Assembly: GCA_037974665.1 (NCBI GenBank)
Contig: CM075764.1
Location: forward strand, 120,528,325-120,592,324
DNA: 64,000 nt
DNA from: Ehretia macrophylla
Lineage: Eukaryota > Streptophyta > Magnoliopsida > Boraginales > Ehretiaceae
Direction of reading: 5' to 3'
Part shown: piece after piece, positions 41,365-54,119 of the stretch
Numbering within the stretch: the first letter of the stretch is position 1
How the letters are laid out: the number at the start of each line of letters is the position of its first letter
The notes under the pieces: model-generated
Told to the model about the DNA's origin: nothing
The model's input: only the letters and a program-made list of their open reading frames with translations
Databases searched by the model: none
Translations under genes and position numbers: made by a program

Positions 41365-42536
41365 AGTGCAAAATCTTGATCCGCCAATGGTAATGGGGTG
41401 GATTTAAGATCAAAAGACTTATCTTTAACTCTATTCGTCATATAAACAGTTAGTCCTACACCTATCTTACCCTCCCCTCTTTCACCCTCATCCCCCACTC
41501 TCCTTGTTCCCAAGATTCACTTGGGGAATGGAGATTATTTACGCAGTTTTTTTTTAAATTTGTTTATCTATGCTATATTTTGTCGGTTCTCGAGATTAAG
41601 ATATTTCTTATTATAAGCCTACTCAGATCATAACTAAACTAGTTAATTCTCTTTCACCTATCAGCTGGCCGACTTTAAGCAACATTTGCATATGATTTCA
41701 ATATATAAAATAGAATTATTATAATAATGATGAATATAAACACATGTGCTAAAAAGAAGTCAAATACGAATTACAAAACGAGTTCTATACCTCATTAGAT
41801 AACAAAACTAACCTAACAACAACCAAATTTCAATTATCTATTCTTTTGTTAGTAGATTGTCACATATTAGTAGTGAAAGCAACTTTATTTTTAAACTTTA
41901 ATATGAATGTTATTCTTCTTCATCATAAATCTTCATGATATCACTCTTAATTATATGTCTTGAAATTATCTTAAAGCATGGTCAAAGGCTATTGAAAAAT
42001 CTCTTGATTAATAATAAATGAAGGAATTATTCATGTAAAATTATTATAGCCATTAAAGTAATACCATGCAATTTCTTAGTTTGTCTGATTTATCGTGGGA
42101 TAAATTAATCTTTATATTCAATCAATCGTATAACTTTTATTTCATGTGTCACTTCTAAATGAAAACTTAGCAATGGAAGATGCTCGAATGAATGTTCATT
42201 GTACGTCAAGAGAATGGATCAATCGCCTTCGCATGAGATTCCTTTTGACCAGATTCTGATTATTAAGAAAAATTGTGACACAGAGAAAAAAATAAAAAAT
42301 AAAAAAAATATGAAGGAAGTGTTGGAGCTTGAAAAGCTTTATAAATGCTCAGAAGATGACATGATTAGGAAAAATATATAATCCGCTAGAGTCAAACGTT
42401 AGGCTTAGAGGAGGCATGGAGAGTCTACACCGAAAATGAGAGCTTGATGTCTTGCATTTCATGGATTTATATTTCCAGAGGCATCATCTACAAACTGTGA
42501 CATAATTTCATCTCTCTTATAATAATAAAAGATATG
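41365..42536. other. Intergenic, no gene seen
   Basis: AT-rich DNA between the MULE and the next LTR element. The short ORF at 42199-42381 is Lys/Glu-rich low-complexity sequence with no recognisable motif. Confidence 0.45.
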
Positions 42537-44263
42537 TGTTATGAAATATTGATATGTGGATATTCACTAGCCTGTCTCAGCAATTTACTTTTGATTTGCA
42601 ACAGCTTTTGACTTGCAGTAATCTGTGTAGCAGCTTGCAACCAGCTTGCTTCAGCAGCTTCTAACTTGCAGTAGTTCATGAAGTAGCTTGCAACCAGCCT
42701 GTTTTTTATTTGCAGCAGCTTATATTGCATCAGCGTTTATGCAACAAGGAGCTTCTAAAACTCTATAAATAGAGGAATTTCATTGAAATATAATATATTC
42801 AACAATCAATAAGAATTCCAGTTTTCTCTCTCTATATTTCTCTTATGTACTCTTTTGTATGTTTTGCAGTTATTTTTATAACATGTTATCAGCACGATCC
42901 TTCAAATTGGAGTTGCACTATATCTAGCTAACAAATTAACCAAAACACAATATACTATATTATATTAACAAGATATATTAGTGCATTATTTACACACAAA
43001 TATGGTACTTCAGGATCGATAACTCTTCGTTAGTCATTATAATATTCATTAACATATATAACAAATGCATATGATAATCAGAAACAAACATGTCATGATA
43101 TCATCATATTTTAAGAAAATTCTATCACATTCTTCCATAACATTTTCTTCCATACAAATATATTTGTAATTAAATATATTTCATATACAATCTTTATAAA
43201 ACTTCAATATCGTTATCACATGAATATATGTTTCAGGCATATAGAGTCCTTCAGGGACTTCAATAATATTGTCATGTGATTTATATAGATAAAATGTTAC
43301 CATATTCATAAAACGCATATAAAGTCATTTTCAAAATTACCAGGCTCGTATCAATATCATTTTCCTAGAGAATATAAACTAAGGTATAATCACACAGCGT
43401 ACTAACTCATTCCTTGTTTGCCTTTAAACAATTTAAGGGAAAGACAATCGTTATGATTAACTCCTTGTAATTTCTCGTAGTGATTTGGGATTGACTTCGT
43501 AGTACAATGCTCCCCCTCAATCCCATCACAAACTACACATATTTCATGTGCATTGATTTTCTGCCTAGATTGTCTCCTCTATTATTTTGGCTAATCATTT
43601 ATTTGTGCATGAATTCAAGATAGACGTGGTACAAATTTTCATCAAATTCAGTAAACTGAAAATGTTGTTGGAGTGTCCACAAAAGTATTGCCAACAATGA
43701 ACTAACTATCAAGATTGACATGTGTAAACTGCGTCCACAAAAGTATTGCCAACAATGAACTAGCCATCAACATTGGCATGTGTAAACTTTGTGATCATTC
43801 ATGATATACCCACAAAAGAAGGAGACATACGCACTGTACTCTTTTTCCCTTAGCACAGGTTTTGTTCCATTGGGTTTTCCTGGCAAGATTTTAATGAGGC
43901 ATATTCTAATAGTGAATATCCAAGGGGGAGTGTTATGAAATATTGATGTGTGGATATTCACTAGCCTGCATTAACAGTCTGCTTTTGATTTGCAACAACT
44001 TTTGAATTGCAGTAGTCTATGCAGCAGCTTGCAACCAGCCTACTTCAGCAGCTTCTGACTTGTAGTAGTTCATACAGTAGCTTGCAATCAGCCTGCTTTT
44101 GATTTGCAATAGCTTATACTGTATTAGCGCTTGTGCAATCAGAAACTTCTAAAACTCTATAAATAGAGGAATTTCATTGAAATGTAATATATTCAACGAT
44201 CAATAAGAATTTCAGATTTCTCTTATATACTCTTTTGTATGTTTTGAAGTTATTTTTATAACA
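42537..44263 (+). mobile_element. Non-autonomous copia-type LTR retrotransposon
   Basis: The LTRs at 42537-42883 (347 bp) and 43931-44263 (333 bp) start TGTTATGAAATATTGAT and end TTTTTATAACA. The left LTR is followed by TGTTATCAGCACG, the primer-binding site common in plant copia elements. A purine tract AAGGGGGAG directly precedes the right LTR. Each LTR has ACTCTATAAATAGAGG as a likely TATA. The flanks ATATG/ATATC are a near-match target duplication. The 1.05-kb interior has no gag-pol. The LTRs differ at many sites and by indels, so the insertion is older than the PLD intron element. Confidence 0.87.
43670..43795 (+). repeat. Tandem repeat of about 60 bp inside the copia-type element
   Basis: Two adjacent copies of GTCCACAAAAGTATTGCCAA + CAATGAACTA + GCATGTGTAAAC-like sequence with a few substitutions. 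Confidence 0.75.
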
Positions 44264-44924
44264 ATATCAACCATCTTGTTACGACCCTGTTATGACTTGA
44301 GGAAACCTTTTCTATAGTAAGATTGAATAGTAATTCTAACTGGTTTTCCTTTTTTTTTCTTTCCTTTTTTTTCTATTTTCTCTTTCACAAATAATTTATG
44401 TGCGTGCACACCCTTAATCATGTAGCGCACTCAAATAAAATGAAGAGAGATAAGTACAGTGTTGTGAATGTATACATTAAATTCTAAATATATTTATTTT
44501 GAGAAAAATAAAAAATAAAGAGCTAAAAAAAAGGAACTTTGATTACCACATGAAGTCTTTTTTTTCTTTTCTTCATGAAGTCAAAAACCCAAGATAATGC
44601 AAAGGTTATGTACTTCTTCTTCTAGAAATAAGAAAAAAAACCTTTTGATCCCCCAGGTTGTAGGAAAGTAACATTTTGGTTCCTCATCTTTGGAAAAGTG
44701 ACCATTTAGTCCATTTTTTATGGTAGATTGACGAAAAAATTATCAGCAAAAGGGTATTTTAAAATTTTCGCATCGTTTTAAAATAAAAATAAATAAATAA
44801 ATGGTCCTAGTGGAGCCACATGGGCTCAACTAAAACCACCTTAGTAACAAAATCCAAACCGTGGGAAAGGCTTCCCAGCAAAGCTTTTCCCGTTTTCCTA
44901 TCAAGAGACACGACACGCACACAC

Positions 44925-45703
44925 AAGGGTGGACCTATGTTATTAGTAGTGTATACAAGTGCATACACTCAAAAAATATTAAAATGGCTTAGTAGTTAAG
45001 AAGTACACTTTAAATCATTGGGCTATGAGTAGTTTGATCTGCTCAACTTCTAGTCCTCTCATTTCTCAACCCGTAACTCTTTCTGCAACACTTCAAAGTT
45101 GAACCCTTTTTTTTTTTTTCAAATCAACCAAGCGATCTTAGATTTACTCTTAAAATTCAATAAAAAAAAATTAAACTCTTTTATGATTTATTCTCTCAAA
45201 AAATTCAACATTCAATCCCATAATACTGCCAATTATTTAACTTTAATTTTAGTTTCACGTATTTAATTTTTAATTTTAGTTTACTTGTCTATTACTCTTA
45301 ATTTAACTATAATTGTTTTCTTTTAGTTTTGATTATAACTATTTATTTACTTGTTTAATACGTTTAGTTTAATTTGTAATTGTAGTCATTTGTTCATTTT
45401 TAATTGTAGTTATAGTTCTAATTGCTTTTGTTTTTTGGTAGTTCTCGTTGTTTAATTTATTTACTTGTTTAATACTTTTAGTTTAATTTGTAAAAAGTAC
45501 TTTTTTTTATTACCATTATACTATAAATTATAATTAATTATTTTTTTTCTCTTTTTATATGTTTATATTTTTTTAATTTCTAAAATGCGCTTAAGTATAT
45601 TAGTTTATGTATAAATGAGTGTACTCGAACTCGTGTACTCGAACCCTTAGTTACTATATCACTGTAGTGCATGCTATAACCTTCAATGCCTGGGTCCGCC
45701 TTT
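44925..45703. mobile_element. hAT-type non-autonomous element with 8-bp TSD
   Basis: An exact 8-bp duplication GCACACAC (44917-44924 and 45704-45711) flanks termini AAGGGTGGACC and, inverted, AAAGGCGGACC, which resemble hAT termini (CAGGGGCGGAxC). 779 bp, AT-rich, no transposase. The duplication is low-complexity, which lowers certainty. Confidence 0.65.
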
Positions 45704-45988
45704 GCACACACACGTACACACTAAAACACACATACACACAGCCGCAATGAGGATGAAGACGCCATGACCAAGTGATCTTGAAGCTCGATTTCTCCATAAA
45801 AGTAAAGGATTTTCAACTTATCAAGGTTAGTTAGTTTTTTTTTTCCTTATCTCTATTTATGATTTTGAAGCTAAAAAAAATTCAATGTATAATGCATGTA
45901 TATTTTCTTTGTTATTATGTAATATATAGCTGTATTGGTTGAGAAATTTAAAGTCAATGCTTTGCATGTAGAGTTTATGGGTTAGGGT

Positions 45989-46300
45989 TTGTGATCAAAT
46001 ATCATAATTGGGCTTAAGCTTAGGGTTTTAGCATAAAATGAGTGAGAATGTTTTTTATTTGTTTTATTGTAACTTATTTTTTGCTATTTTTTCAGTTATT
46101 GCAATTATTAAAATAAATGCATTTTCGACTAGGTTGTTTTCGGCTCTTGTACGAAGCTTGTGATCAAATATCATAATCAGGCTTAAGCTCAGGGTTTTAG
46201 CATAAAATGAGTGAGAATGCTTTTTATTTGTGTTATTATAACTTATTTTTTGCTATTTTTCCAGTTATTGTAATTATTAAAAAAATGCATTTTCGGCCAA
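45989..46300. repeat. 169-bp tandem duplication
   Basis: Two copies (from 45989 and from 46158) share TTGTGATCAAATATCATAAT, GGGTTTTAGCATAAAATGAG and TGCATTTTCG in the same order with few differences. Confidence 0.85.
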
Positions 46301-46624
46301 TGCAATTACAAAAAGTATTATGTTATACTTTAAAAATTTCAAGTTTTGTTCATTGTTAATAATTTGTGGTGTGTTACAACCTTGCATTTCTCTTGGTAAA
46401 CTTGGAAATTGTTCAATGGAAACTTCTTGTTTGTCGGGTATCCAAAATGTGTAGAATGAGCATCGTGATTTTGTGCAGTAGAAATAGAGCTTGTATGGAT
46501 TGTCACTTGATTCAGATATGCGAACAGTTACATTTGTCCCACAATAACATCTCTTATTTTTGAACTTGATAATTGTTCCATTTATTTCTTCTCTAATTGT
46601 AGTGGATGATGATGTTGAAGACAT
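46277..46624 (-). CDS. GRF-type zinc-finger ORF (transposon-associated)
   Basis: 115-aa ORF. Residues about 25-65 match the GRF zinc finger (CxCG, about 20 residues later NPYKLYFYC, then CSFYTFW), a nucleic-acid-binding fold. Ser/Thr-rich N-terminus; the last about 20 residues are hydrophobic (FLKYNIILFVIALAEN), as in many short plant GRF proteins with a C-terminal membrane helix or coiled coil. It starts within about 370 bp of the right TIR and reads inward. Short GRF ORFs are common passengers of plant MULE-type elements. There is no sign of a host-gene context; it may be expressed or degenerate. Confidence 0.6.
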   Translation of the reverse strand: MSSTSSSTTIREEINGTIIKFKNKRCYCGTNVTVRISESSDNPYKLYFYCTKSRCSFYTFWIPDKQEVSIEQFPSLPREMQGCNTPQIINNEQNLKFLKYNIILFVIALAENAFF

Positions 46625-46996
46625 TTTGTAGAAATTGTATTTTTTTATTTTGGTTTGGACATGTATATTTTGTGAATTTTTTGGTTATTTTTTCTAATTT
46701 TTTGTGATATACCATGGCTGCCAAAATAGTGTTTAACTAAGCACCGTAGTAGACGTTGTTCCTTTTATTTTTACTGTTGGTAGCAATGATAAAAGAATGA
46801 GAGATTCATCAGCTTTCAAAACGTGTCTTTAATGCCATGCATGAGAGAAAAAATGAGTCCAAGGATTAGAAAAATCACAAAAAGTTAACATTTTTCGTCA
46901 ACTTACTGTAAAAAATGGATTAAATAGTCACTTTTCAAAAATTGAAGAATCAAAAAATTACTTTCTCAAAACCTGAGGGACCAAAAAGTTTTTTCT

Positions 46997-48506
46997 AATA
47001 TGGGCAAAAACATTACAATTCCTTTTAGGTGAAAATTGAAAACCAAAAATGCTTCCTGTTAAATGGTATAACTACTTTATAAACATGAACTAAAAACACA
47101 TTTCACTTTTGTGATTTTGACAACCTTATTCCACTCAATCTCCATTTCCTTTGTGGCAGATGTTATGCACTAATTTATTCTATTCCTTTCTTTTGTGCGT
47201 CTCATAACTTTCAATGAACTTGTTAATCTAGTTTGTTTACTAAAAAGTTCCCATCTTAATCAATAATCCAAGGGAAACTTATAAGCAACTAGCTAATGGA
47301 GGCCAAAATACTTCATTTTTGTTTAGGTGTACTCAAAAGTTATCGAATACACATGTGGTCATTTAAATAATTAATTAAGAGGTATGAAGCTAAATAAGCC
47401 TATTGTTAAATCCAATTGCAAGACCTCAAACTAAATAAAGCATTTTCCCTAACAAAACCAATCAAAAAAGGGAAAAAAACAAAAAAGACAAGTTGCGCCA
47501 AGTTGTGAACTTTACTCGCTACTGATGCAATTTGTTAAACATTTTGACAGCTATAACTATATATAATTAACCACCGATTTGTCCCTTACTCCAAACCATG
47601 AAAGAGAGAGAGAATCAAACAATTTTATATATAGAAAGAATAGAGAGTACAAAAATCCCTAAGAAAAGAGCAAAAGGCTAAAAAAGATAAGAAAAAAAGA
47701 CAAATATAAAATGACCAATTCATTTAATCTAATATTTTGGGTGTATAAAAATTATGTTATGTTCATTTCATCTAATATTTTGAGTGTATAAAATTATGTT
47801 ATATTTGTTTATCTATTATTATCAATACACCGCTCATATGTAAATAATTTTTTTTTTATTGATTCTTACATATAAATATGTTTATTTTCAATAACTGAAG
47901 ACAAATTATTTTTAAAAACTTTTACTAATCTAAATTCTAAAAACATAAATATATCAATAGAAAAATTTACATAATTTATTTATTGACTTTGAAACAAATC
48001 TTGAAAGAGAGTAGTTATTTAAGTAGTTTTTTTTTTGGTAATTAGTTATTTAAGTTACTACTTGACCTCTTAATTTTTATTTTATTTTTTGCTAATTAGT
48101 TATTTATAATATGTATGTATGTACATAATATATTGTGTATATATATATATAGTGGAGAGAGAGAGAGAGAGTGAGAGTGAGGGTGAAAGTTTTCTGCAGA
48201 GAGAGCAAAAGGGTAAATCTTCTCAACTCTCAACACCTCCACTCTTTGCTTCATTTCAGCATCAAACAATTCACAGCACACACACATACACACATACTTA
48301 TTCATATGAAGAGACAGTAGAAACAAACAAAGTAAGCTTTTCTATATAGAGAAGAAAGATAATTTGCAAGAAACAATAGCAGATCCATTCTTCAAATATA
48401 GAATTATCTTTGTTTTTATATATATACAATAATACAAACAAAGATTGAAGCTTTATCTTTGGTGGGTTGGTGAAAAAAGGAAAAAAAAAAAGAATCTTGA
48501 AATTCA
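46997..48506. other. PAS-Raf kinase upstream region; GA tract
   Basis: AT-rich sequence up to the kinase start. A GAGAGAGAGAGAG tract with following GTGAGAGTGAGG (48153-48184) lies after TA-rich sequence (48119-48152) and is probably in or next to the 5'UTR; GA tracts bind plant BBR/BPC factors. No other gene seen. Confidence 0.5.
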
Positions 48507-51500
48507 ATGGAAAATTGTGAGGAGATTTTGTTGAAGAAGATTCAAGAGCTAGAAGAAAGCCATGCTCAGTTGAAGCAAGAGATGTCTAAGCTGACAATTT
48601 TATCAGCTCTTGATGAGAATTCAGTTAATTCAGAGAGGGAAAGGTTTCAGTCAATATCACCACGGTGGAGGTGCGGCGGTGATGATGGCGGCGATAGTGG
48701 AGTTGGGGTGGCGGACTCGAAGAGGGGGTCTGAGTTGTCCGGGCATTATTCGCCGTTTAAGAGGGAGAATAGGAGTAGAGATGTGTATGGTGGCTGGGGC
48801 AGAGGAGGTGGTGGTGGTAGCGGTGGTGATGGTGGTGTCGGGGTGGCAGCCTGGAAGAGGAGGGCCGAGTCATTCCGGCATTTGTCTCCCTTGCACAGGG
48901 AGAGCAGGGGTAGAGATGAGTGTGGTGGTGGTGGTGGTGGCTCTAGCGATGGAAGTGGTGGTAGAGGTGGGGGTGGTGGTGGTGGAGGGCCTGCGCCACT
49001 GAAGTTTATGGATAGCCAGTATTTAAATATTTTGGAGTCGATGGGTCAGGCTGTGCATATGTTGGATCTCAATGGCTGTATAATATACTGGTCAGTAGAC
49101 TTTCTACTTGTGGATGGTTTTCATGCTGATATTCTTGAAATGCTAGTCTAGGAAGTTAAATTAATGGATATTGTTGTAAGCTCGAAAAGTTTAGCGAGAT
49201 TGTTAAATAATGGGGTGTTAATGGATTAATGTGGACAATGACTACTCATTTTAAGTCGCCATATTGACAAAATAACAAACTTTATCAGACCTTAAAGAAT
49301 TGCTATTGATGTTTCAAGTAATATTTTTACCGTTATTTACTTGTTATGGACTGTCATTTTATGGTACTATTGAAATGTTCGAGTAATGGAGACTGCGGTG
49401 TTTTTCCTAACGCACTATGCAGGAATCAAAGTGCTGAAAACTTATATGGTTACTCAGCTGCAGAAGCTTTAGGGCGAAATATTCTTGAGCTTCTAGCAGA
49501 ATCCCAAGACTTTGGGGTGGGTAATAATATTATATCACGCGTGTTATTGGGGGAGAGTTGGACAGGGCAGTTTCCTGTTAAACATAAGGGAGGGGATAGA
49601 TTTGTAGTCATTGCAACTGATACCCCATTCTATGATGATGATGGCACTTTGGTTGCGGTTATTTGCGTATCTTGTGATTCACGGTCCTTTGAAGAGACTA
49701 GGGAAGCATTTTTTAGGCCAAGACACACAGAAGCTGATTCAAGCTTTAGCCGGTCCAGAAGCATTGCGTCAGCCAAACTTGGGCTTGATCCTCCACAGCC
49801 TCAAGTTACAATTGCCTCAAAAATATCAAACTTGGTGAGTGTCATAGTTTCAGTTTCCTCTGATTGACAATGTTAGTCTAGCATGTGTTTACTTGATAAA
49901 ACCTTTAGTAGGCTTCTAAAGTGAGCAACAAGGTTAAGTCAAAAATGAGGACCAGAGAGAACAGCATCGATCGTGAAGGTGGTAGTGAAGGTAGACATTG
50001 GCCTGATCATGTTTTGTCAGACGCAGCGCTTTCTGACCACAGGGAGGATGTAAATTCAAGTGGAACTAGCACACCTAGAGGAGATACACACCGTTCTCCA
50101 TTTGGAGTATTTTCTCATTCTAGCCATGATGAGCCTTCCCCAAGTAAACCTTCTAGAGATTCTGGTGATGAGTATGAAGGAAAACCTGGGATCTCTAAGA
50201 TCATAACCTCAAAGGCAGAGGCATGGATTAGTAAGCAAGGTTTACGATGGCCATGGAAAGGAAACGAGCAAGAAGGATCAGAGGGCAAGACTGCACATTT
50301 TGTTTCACCCTGGTTACACAATGACCAAGAGAATGACTTTGATCAGCAAAGGAGGTATTCTGCTTCTTCAAAACAAGGAGATCAGGATGATGACGCTAAC
50401 CAGACAGCTAACAATGAGGCTTCAGGGTCGTGGTCCTCATCATTTAATGTAAACAGCACAAGCCGCACCAGTAGCTGTGGAAGCACCAGCAGTAGTGCTG
50501 CCAATAAAGTTGATGTGGATACTGATCAAGCAGATTATGAAATCTTGTGGGAGGACTTAACAATTGCGGAACAGATTGGACAAGGTAATTAGCTTTAGTG
50601 TTTCTGGAATGGTACTGTTGTGTGCCATACTTGATTGTTGTGCATGACTTCATCTCTTGTTGCATTCAAGCCCAGATTGCAAAGGCATCAACCATCGGAG
50701 TTTAAATCTGACTGTTTGCACCTTAACAGTACAGTATTACAGTAGTATCATGACAAGATTTCAGAATTGATTCTGCCACTACTTTAATCGTTTTTAGTTT
50801 TGGGAACTGGGGTCATTGGATATGTATTGCCTCTGCATTGATATTCATCGTTGAATAGGCATCAGTTCTGAATTTTTTCTTACATCTTCCCGGATGTCTG
50901 TGCAGGTTCTTGTGGAGTTGTGTATCATGCTCTGTGGTGTGGATCAGTACGTCCCTTAACTCTTGCCTGTATATCGTGTCATTCACCTTTTCAAAATCTG
51001 TTAATTAGGATAGATTTAGGATTTTAACCCAGATTTTGGTATTTACTTCCATGTGGTGCATGTTGAAATTTTCAAATTAATAATCTATAACTTTGTATGT
51101 AATGATCAATTACTTACCGTCTCACAAATAAATCAACTTCTATACGTTGCCGTTTATTCATTTCTTAGTATCTAACCATGTGATGCAGGATGTCGCTGTC
51201 AAGGTCTTTTGGAAGCAAGACTACTCTGATGACGTTATATCTTCCTTTAAACAGGAAGTAAGTATATCTTCCATCTATTCGACGAAAAGCCTTTTTCCAT
51301 GCATTTGAAACTTTGTTTTACTTAAAAACCAGTACAGTCTTCATCAAGCTTCAAAGCCAATGAGTCTGAAGTCATGTCGAAAAAGTTTTCATCTTTTTCA
51401 TACTTTTTTATGTTATCCCTGTTGACATTCTAATGTTAGCAACTACATTTTCTTTATACTTCTAATTGAACATATTTATTGTACAACTGGTTTGTTTTCG

Positions 51501-54119
51501 TTTGCTTTCTAGTGCACGAGAATTTGTAACAGGTTTGATGATATATCAATGGAAGTTGACTTAATATAGTGTCGATCTAAGTTCCTGGATGTTCTGTAAG
51601 GTTTCTTGTGATGTCTGATCTCCGAAAAGAGATGTTTTCATCATATAAAGTTCCTACTTCTTTGAATTGCACCATAAACTTAATAAAAACTTGAATGCCT
51701 TATTGATAAGGCTGTGATCTGACTCCGTATACTATTGTGAGTGTGGTCAAGATATATAGTCTTCCATGATAGATCTACGTGGACCTGTAATGCATCTCTG
51801 CGGCTGATATAGTTTAACACTTCTTTACATCTTGATATGATGTCTCAAAGTCTGGCATGTCGGAGGTAGCTGCTGCTAATTTATTTATTTTATTTCTAAA
51901 GGTATCTCTTATGAGAAGACTCAGACATCCAAATATTCTGCTCTTCATGGCTGCTGTAACTTCACCTCAACGTCTCTGCATTGTAACAGAGTTCCTTCCA
52001 CGGTTCTTTCTCCAATTTCCCTTTGCCCCCCTCTTCCTCCTTCCTTACAAATATGTGGTAACTATTAGAGCATTATTTATTGGAGTCCTTTAATTAGCTG
52101 ACGGACTGATATGTGGACTTCTATTTTTCTCCTTGAACGCAGTGGAAGTTTGTTCCGCTGGTTACAGCGTAATGCCCCCAAACTAGATTGGAGACGAAGA
52201 ATTCACATGGCTTTGGACATAGTGAGTACCACAAAATTTATTTATAGATGAGAATCCCACCATAAAAATGTGCTAGGTACCTCATATCTGGAAAGGGACA
52301 ACACTATAGTTAGTAGTATTCCCATTTTCTCCATTTCATTTTCATTAATAGTCTACCTTTTTTTGTGTGGGTTTTGAATGTTAATGTTAATTTGCTTTGC
52401 AAAAAAATTGGTAGCTTGATAATTTGTTTTATGGCTAGATCATTTTGCCTCATCTGTTACACTTATGTCCTTTTACAGGCACGAGGCATGAATTATCTTC
52501 ATCATTTCAATCCACCCATCATTCATCGTGATTTGAAGTCTTCAAATCTGCTTGTTGATAAGAACTGGAATGTAAAGGTTTGACTTCTATTCACATATTC
52601 AAATTAGCTACTGATTCTCTTTTCTAATTCTCCCTTAACTTTAAAACTTTTTTCTTTGCTTTGGGAACTTTTAATAAGTTGGTGGAAAGTATTTACCATA
52701 TCAAGTTCAACAGGTTGGTGATTTTGGTCTATCACGGCTCAAACATGAAACATTTTTGACAACCAAGACAGGGAAAGGAACGGTATTCAACTGGCAGCCT
52801 CAATTTCTTTTTACTCCAATATGTAATTTTACCTTCTTTTTTAATGTGTGCCTTAGCTCCCAGCTGATGGAAACTCTATTAATTTTATCTTGCAGCCTCA
52901 ATGGATGGCTCCAGAGGTCCTTCGTAATGAACCCTCAGATGAAAAGTATTTCTTTTGTTACTAGAGCTTGCATCTTATCTTACTGATCATGCACAATCTT
53001 AATTCAATTTAACGTGCTTTCCGTTTTTGTAATATTTAGGGCTGATGTATACAGCTTTGGGGTAGTACTGTGGGAGATGGCCGCTCAAAAGATCCCTTGG
53101 GATAATCTTAACTCAATGCAGGTGTTGTTTATCCTTCTGGATTCCTTTTACAGATTATTTTGTGCGGGATTTTTATAGGAATAGCTAGCTTGATAATTGT
53201 ATCATGCTGCTGATATGCATGACAAATAAAACGAGGGGAAAGCAAAAGGCAAAAATAATAGGTGGGAAATATACAGCTAACTTTCTTTATGTATTTCTGC
53301 AGGTGATTGGAGCTGTAGGCTTCATGGACCAACGGCTAGATATCCCGAAGGATGTTGATCCGCAGTGGGCTTCTGTAATTCTGAGCTGCTGGCACAGGTT
53401 TGTCTTCTTCATCTTTCTCTGATCCCATTCCTTTCCGAACAATAAAAGATCGATTCTTTACATGGTCTAGAATCTTCCTCTGTTTGCCATGATCAAATTT
53501 CCGTGGGTGAAAATTTGCGGTAGACTTTTCTTATACCACCATGAATGAGGTGCTCTAAGGTCTTGTATTGACAGTAACGAAGCACTTGTAGTTGTTAACG
53601 CAACTCGCAAGATGGTTTCTAGCATGCACGCACTATTTTTATGATGGTATTAGCGCAAATTTTTGGGTTACATGTATTTCCTTTGATATGAAGGTAAATT
53701 TCGATTTAACAACCTGAGATTCTTAATACTATAAAAGCATTCTGATTGCAACACCATATTTGCAGTATTCCATGGAATCATTTCGAATACAAGGAAAGCC
53801 CCCCAAGTTAAAAGAATGTGGCTCATTGTCCTCGTGTCTGTTAAGGGCCAGAGAATTTTTGCCATATTTTTATAAATCATAAGAGGATACCAACGTGGGT
53901 CAAATGCAAGGGGAATTTTTTGCCCTATACCCCAGATGATATATTATGTTCGATTAGATAGCTTGCAAATTGACTGTTTTTGTTGAACTCAGTGAACCAC
54001 AACGTCGTCCGACATTCCAAGAACTAATGGACAGACTCAAAGATCTGCAGAAACAGTATACTATTCAATTCCAGGCTGCACGTGCCAATCCAGGGGATAA
54101 CAGCCAAAAGGAGTTATAG
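48507..54119 (+). CDS. PAS-domain Raf-like MAPKKK (Ser/Thr kinase)
   Basis: Plant-specific protein kinase with an N-terminal PAS sensor, of the Raf-like MAPKKK group. Exons: 48507-49090, 49423-49834, 49912-50584, 50906-50946, 51189-51257, 51902-52002, 52143-52221, 52479-52577, 52714-52782, 52896-52945, 53040-53121, 53303-53397, 53993-54119. They total 2481 bp, 826 aa, and all phases close. Predicted coiled coil at 5-32; two tandem Gly-rich repeats (65-98, 110-142) and a poly-Gly run; PAS about 168-285 ([22 protein letters not shown]); a long Ser-rich linker; kinase about 548-810. Catalytic residues are intact: GQGSCG loop (555-560), K575, E593, HRDLKSSN (D671, K673, N676), DFG 689-691, APE 714-716. 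So it is predicted active, most likely as a Ser/Thr kinase despite 'tyrosine kinase-like' family labels. Confidence 0.95.

Larger units (their letters stand above)
44636..46996. mobile_element. Long-TIR element (MULE-like) with GRF zinc-finger ORF
   Basis: The left end (44636-44745: GATCCCCCAGGTTGTAGGAAAGTAA, then AAAAGTGACCATTTAGTCCATTTTTTA) is answered inverted at the right (about 46890-46996: TGAGGGACCAAAAAG, AATGGATTAAATAGTCACTTTT). The TIRs are about 100 bp at roughly 75-80% identity. No clear target duplication is visible. The interior holds a hAT-type insertion, a 169-bp tandem duplication and a GRF zinc-finger ORF. The MULE assignment rests on TIR length and the GRF association. Confidence 0.6.
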
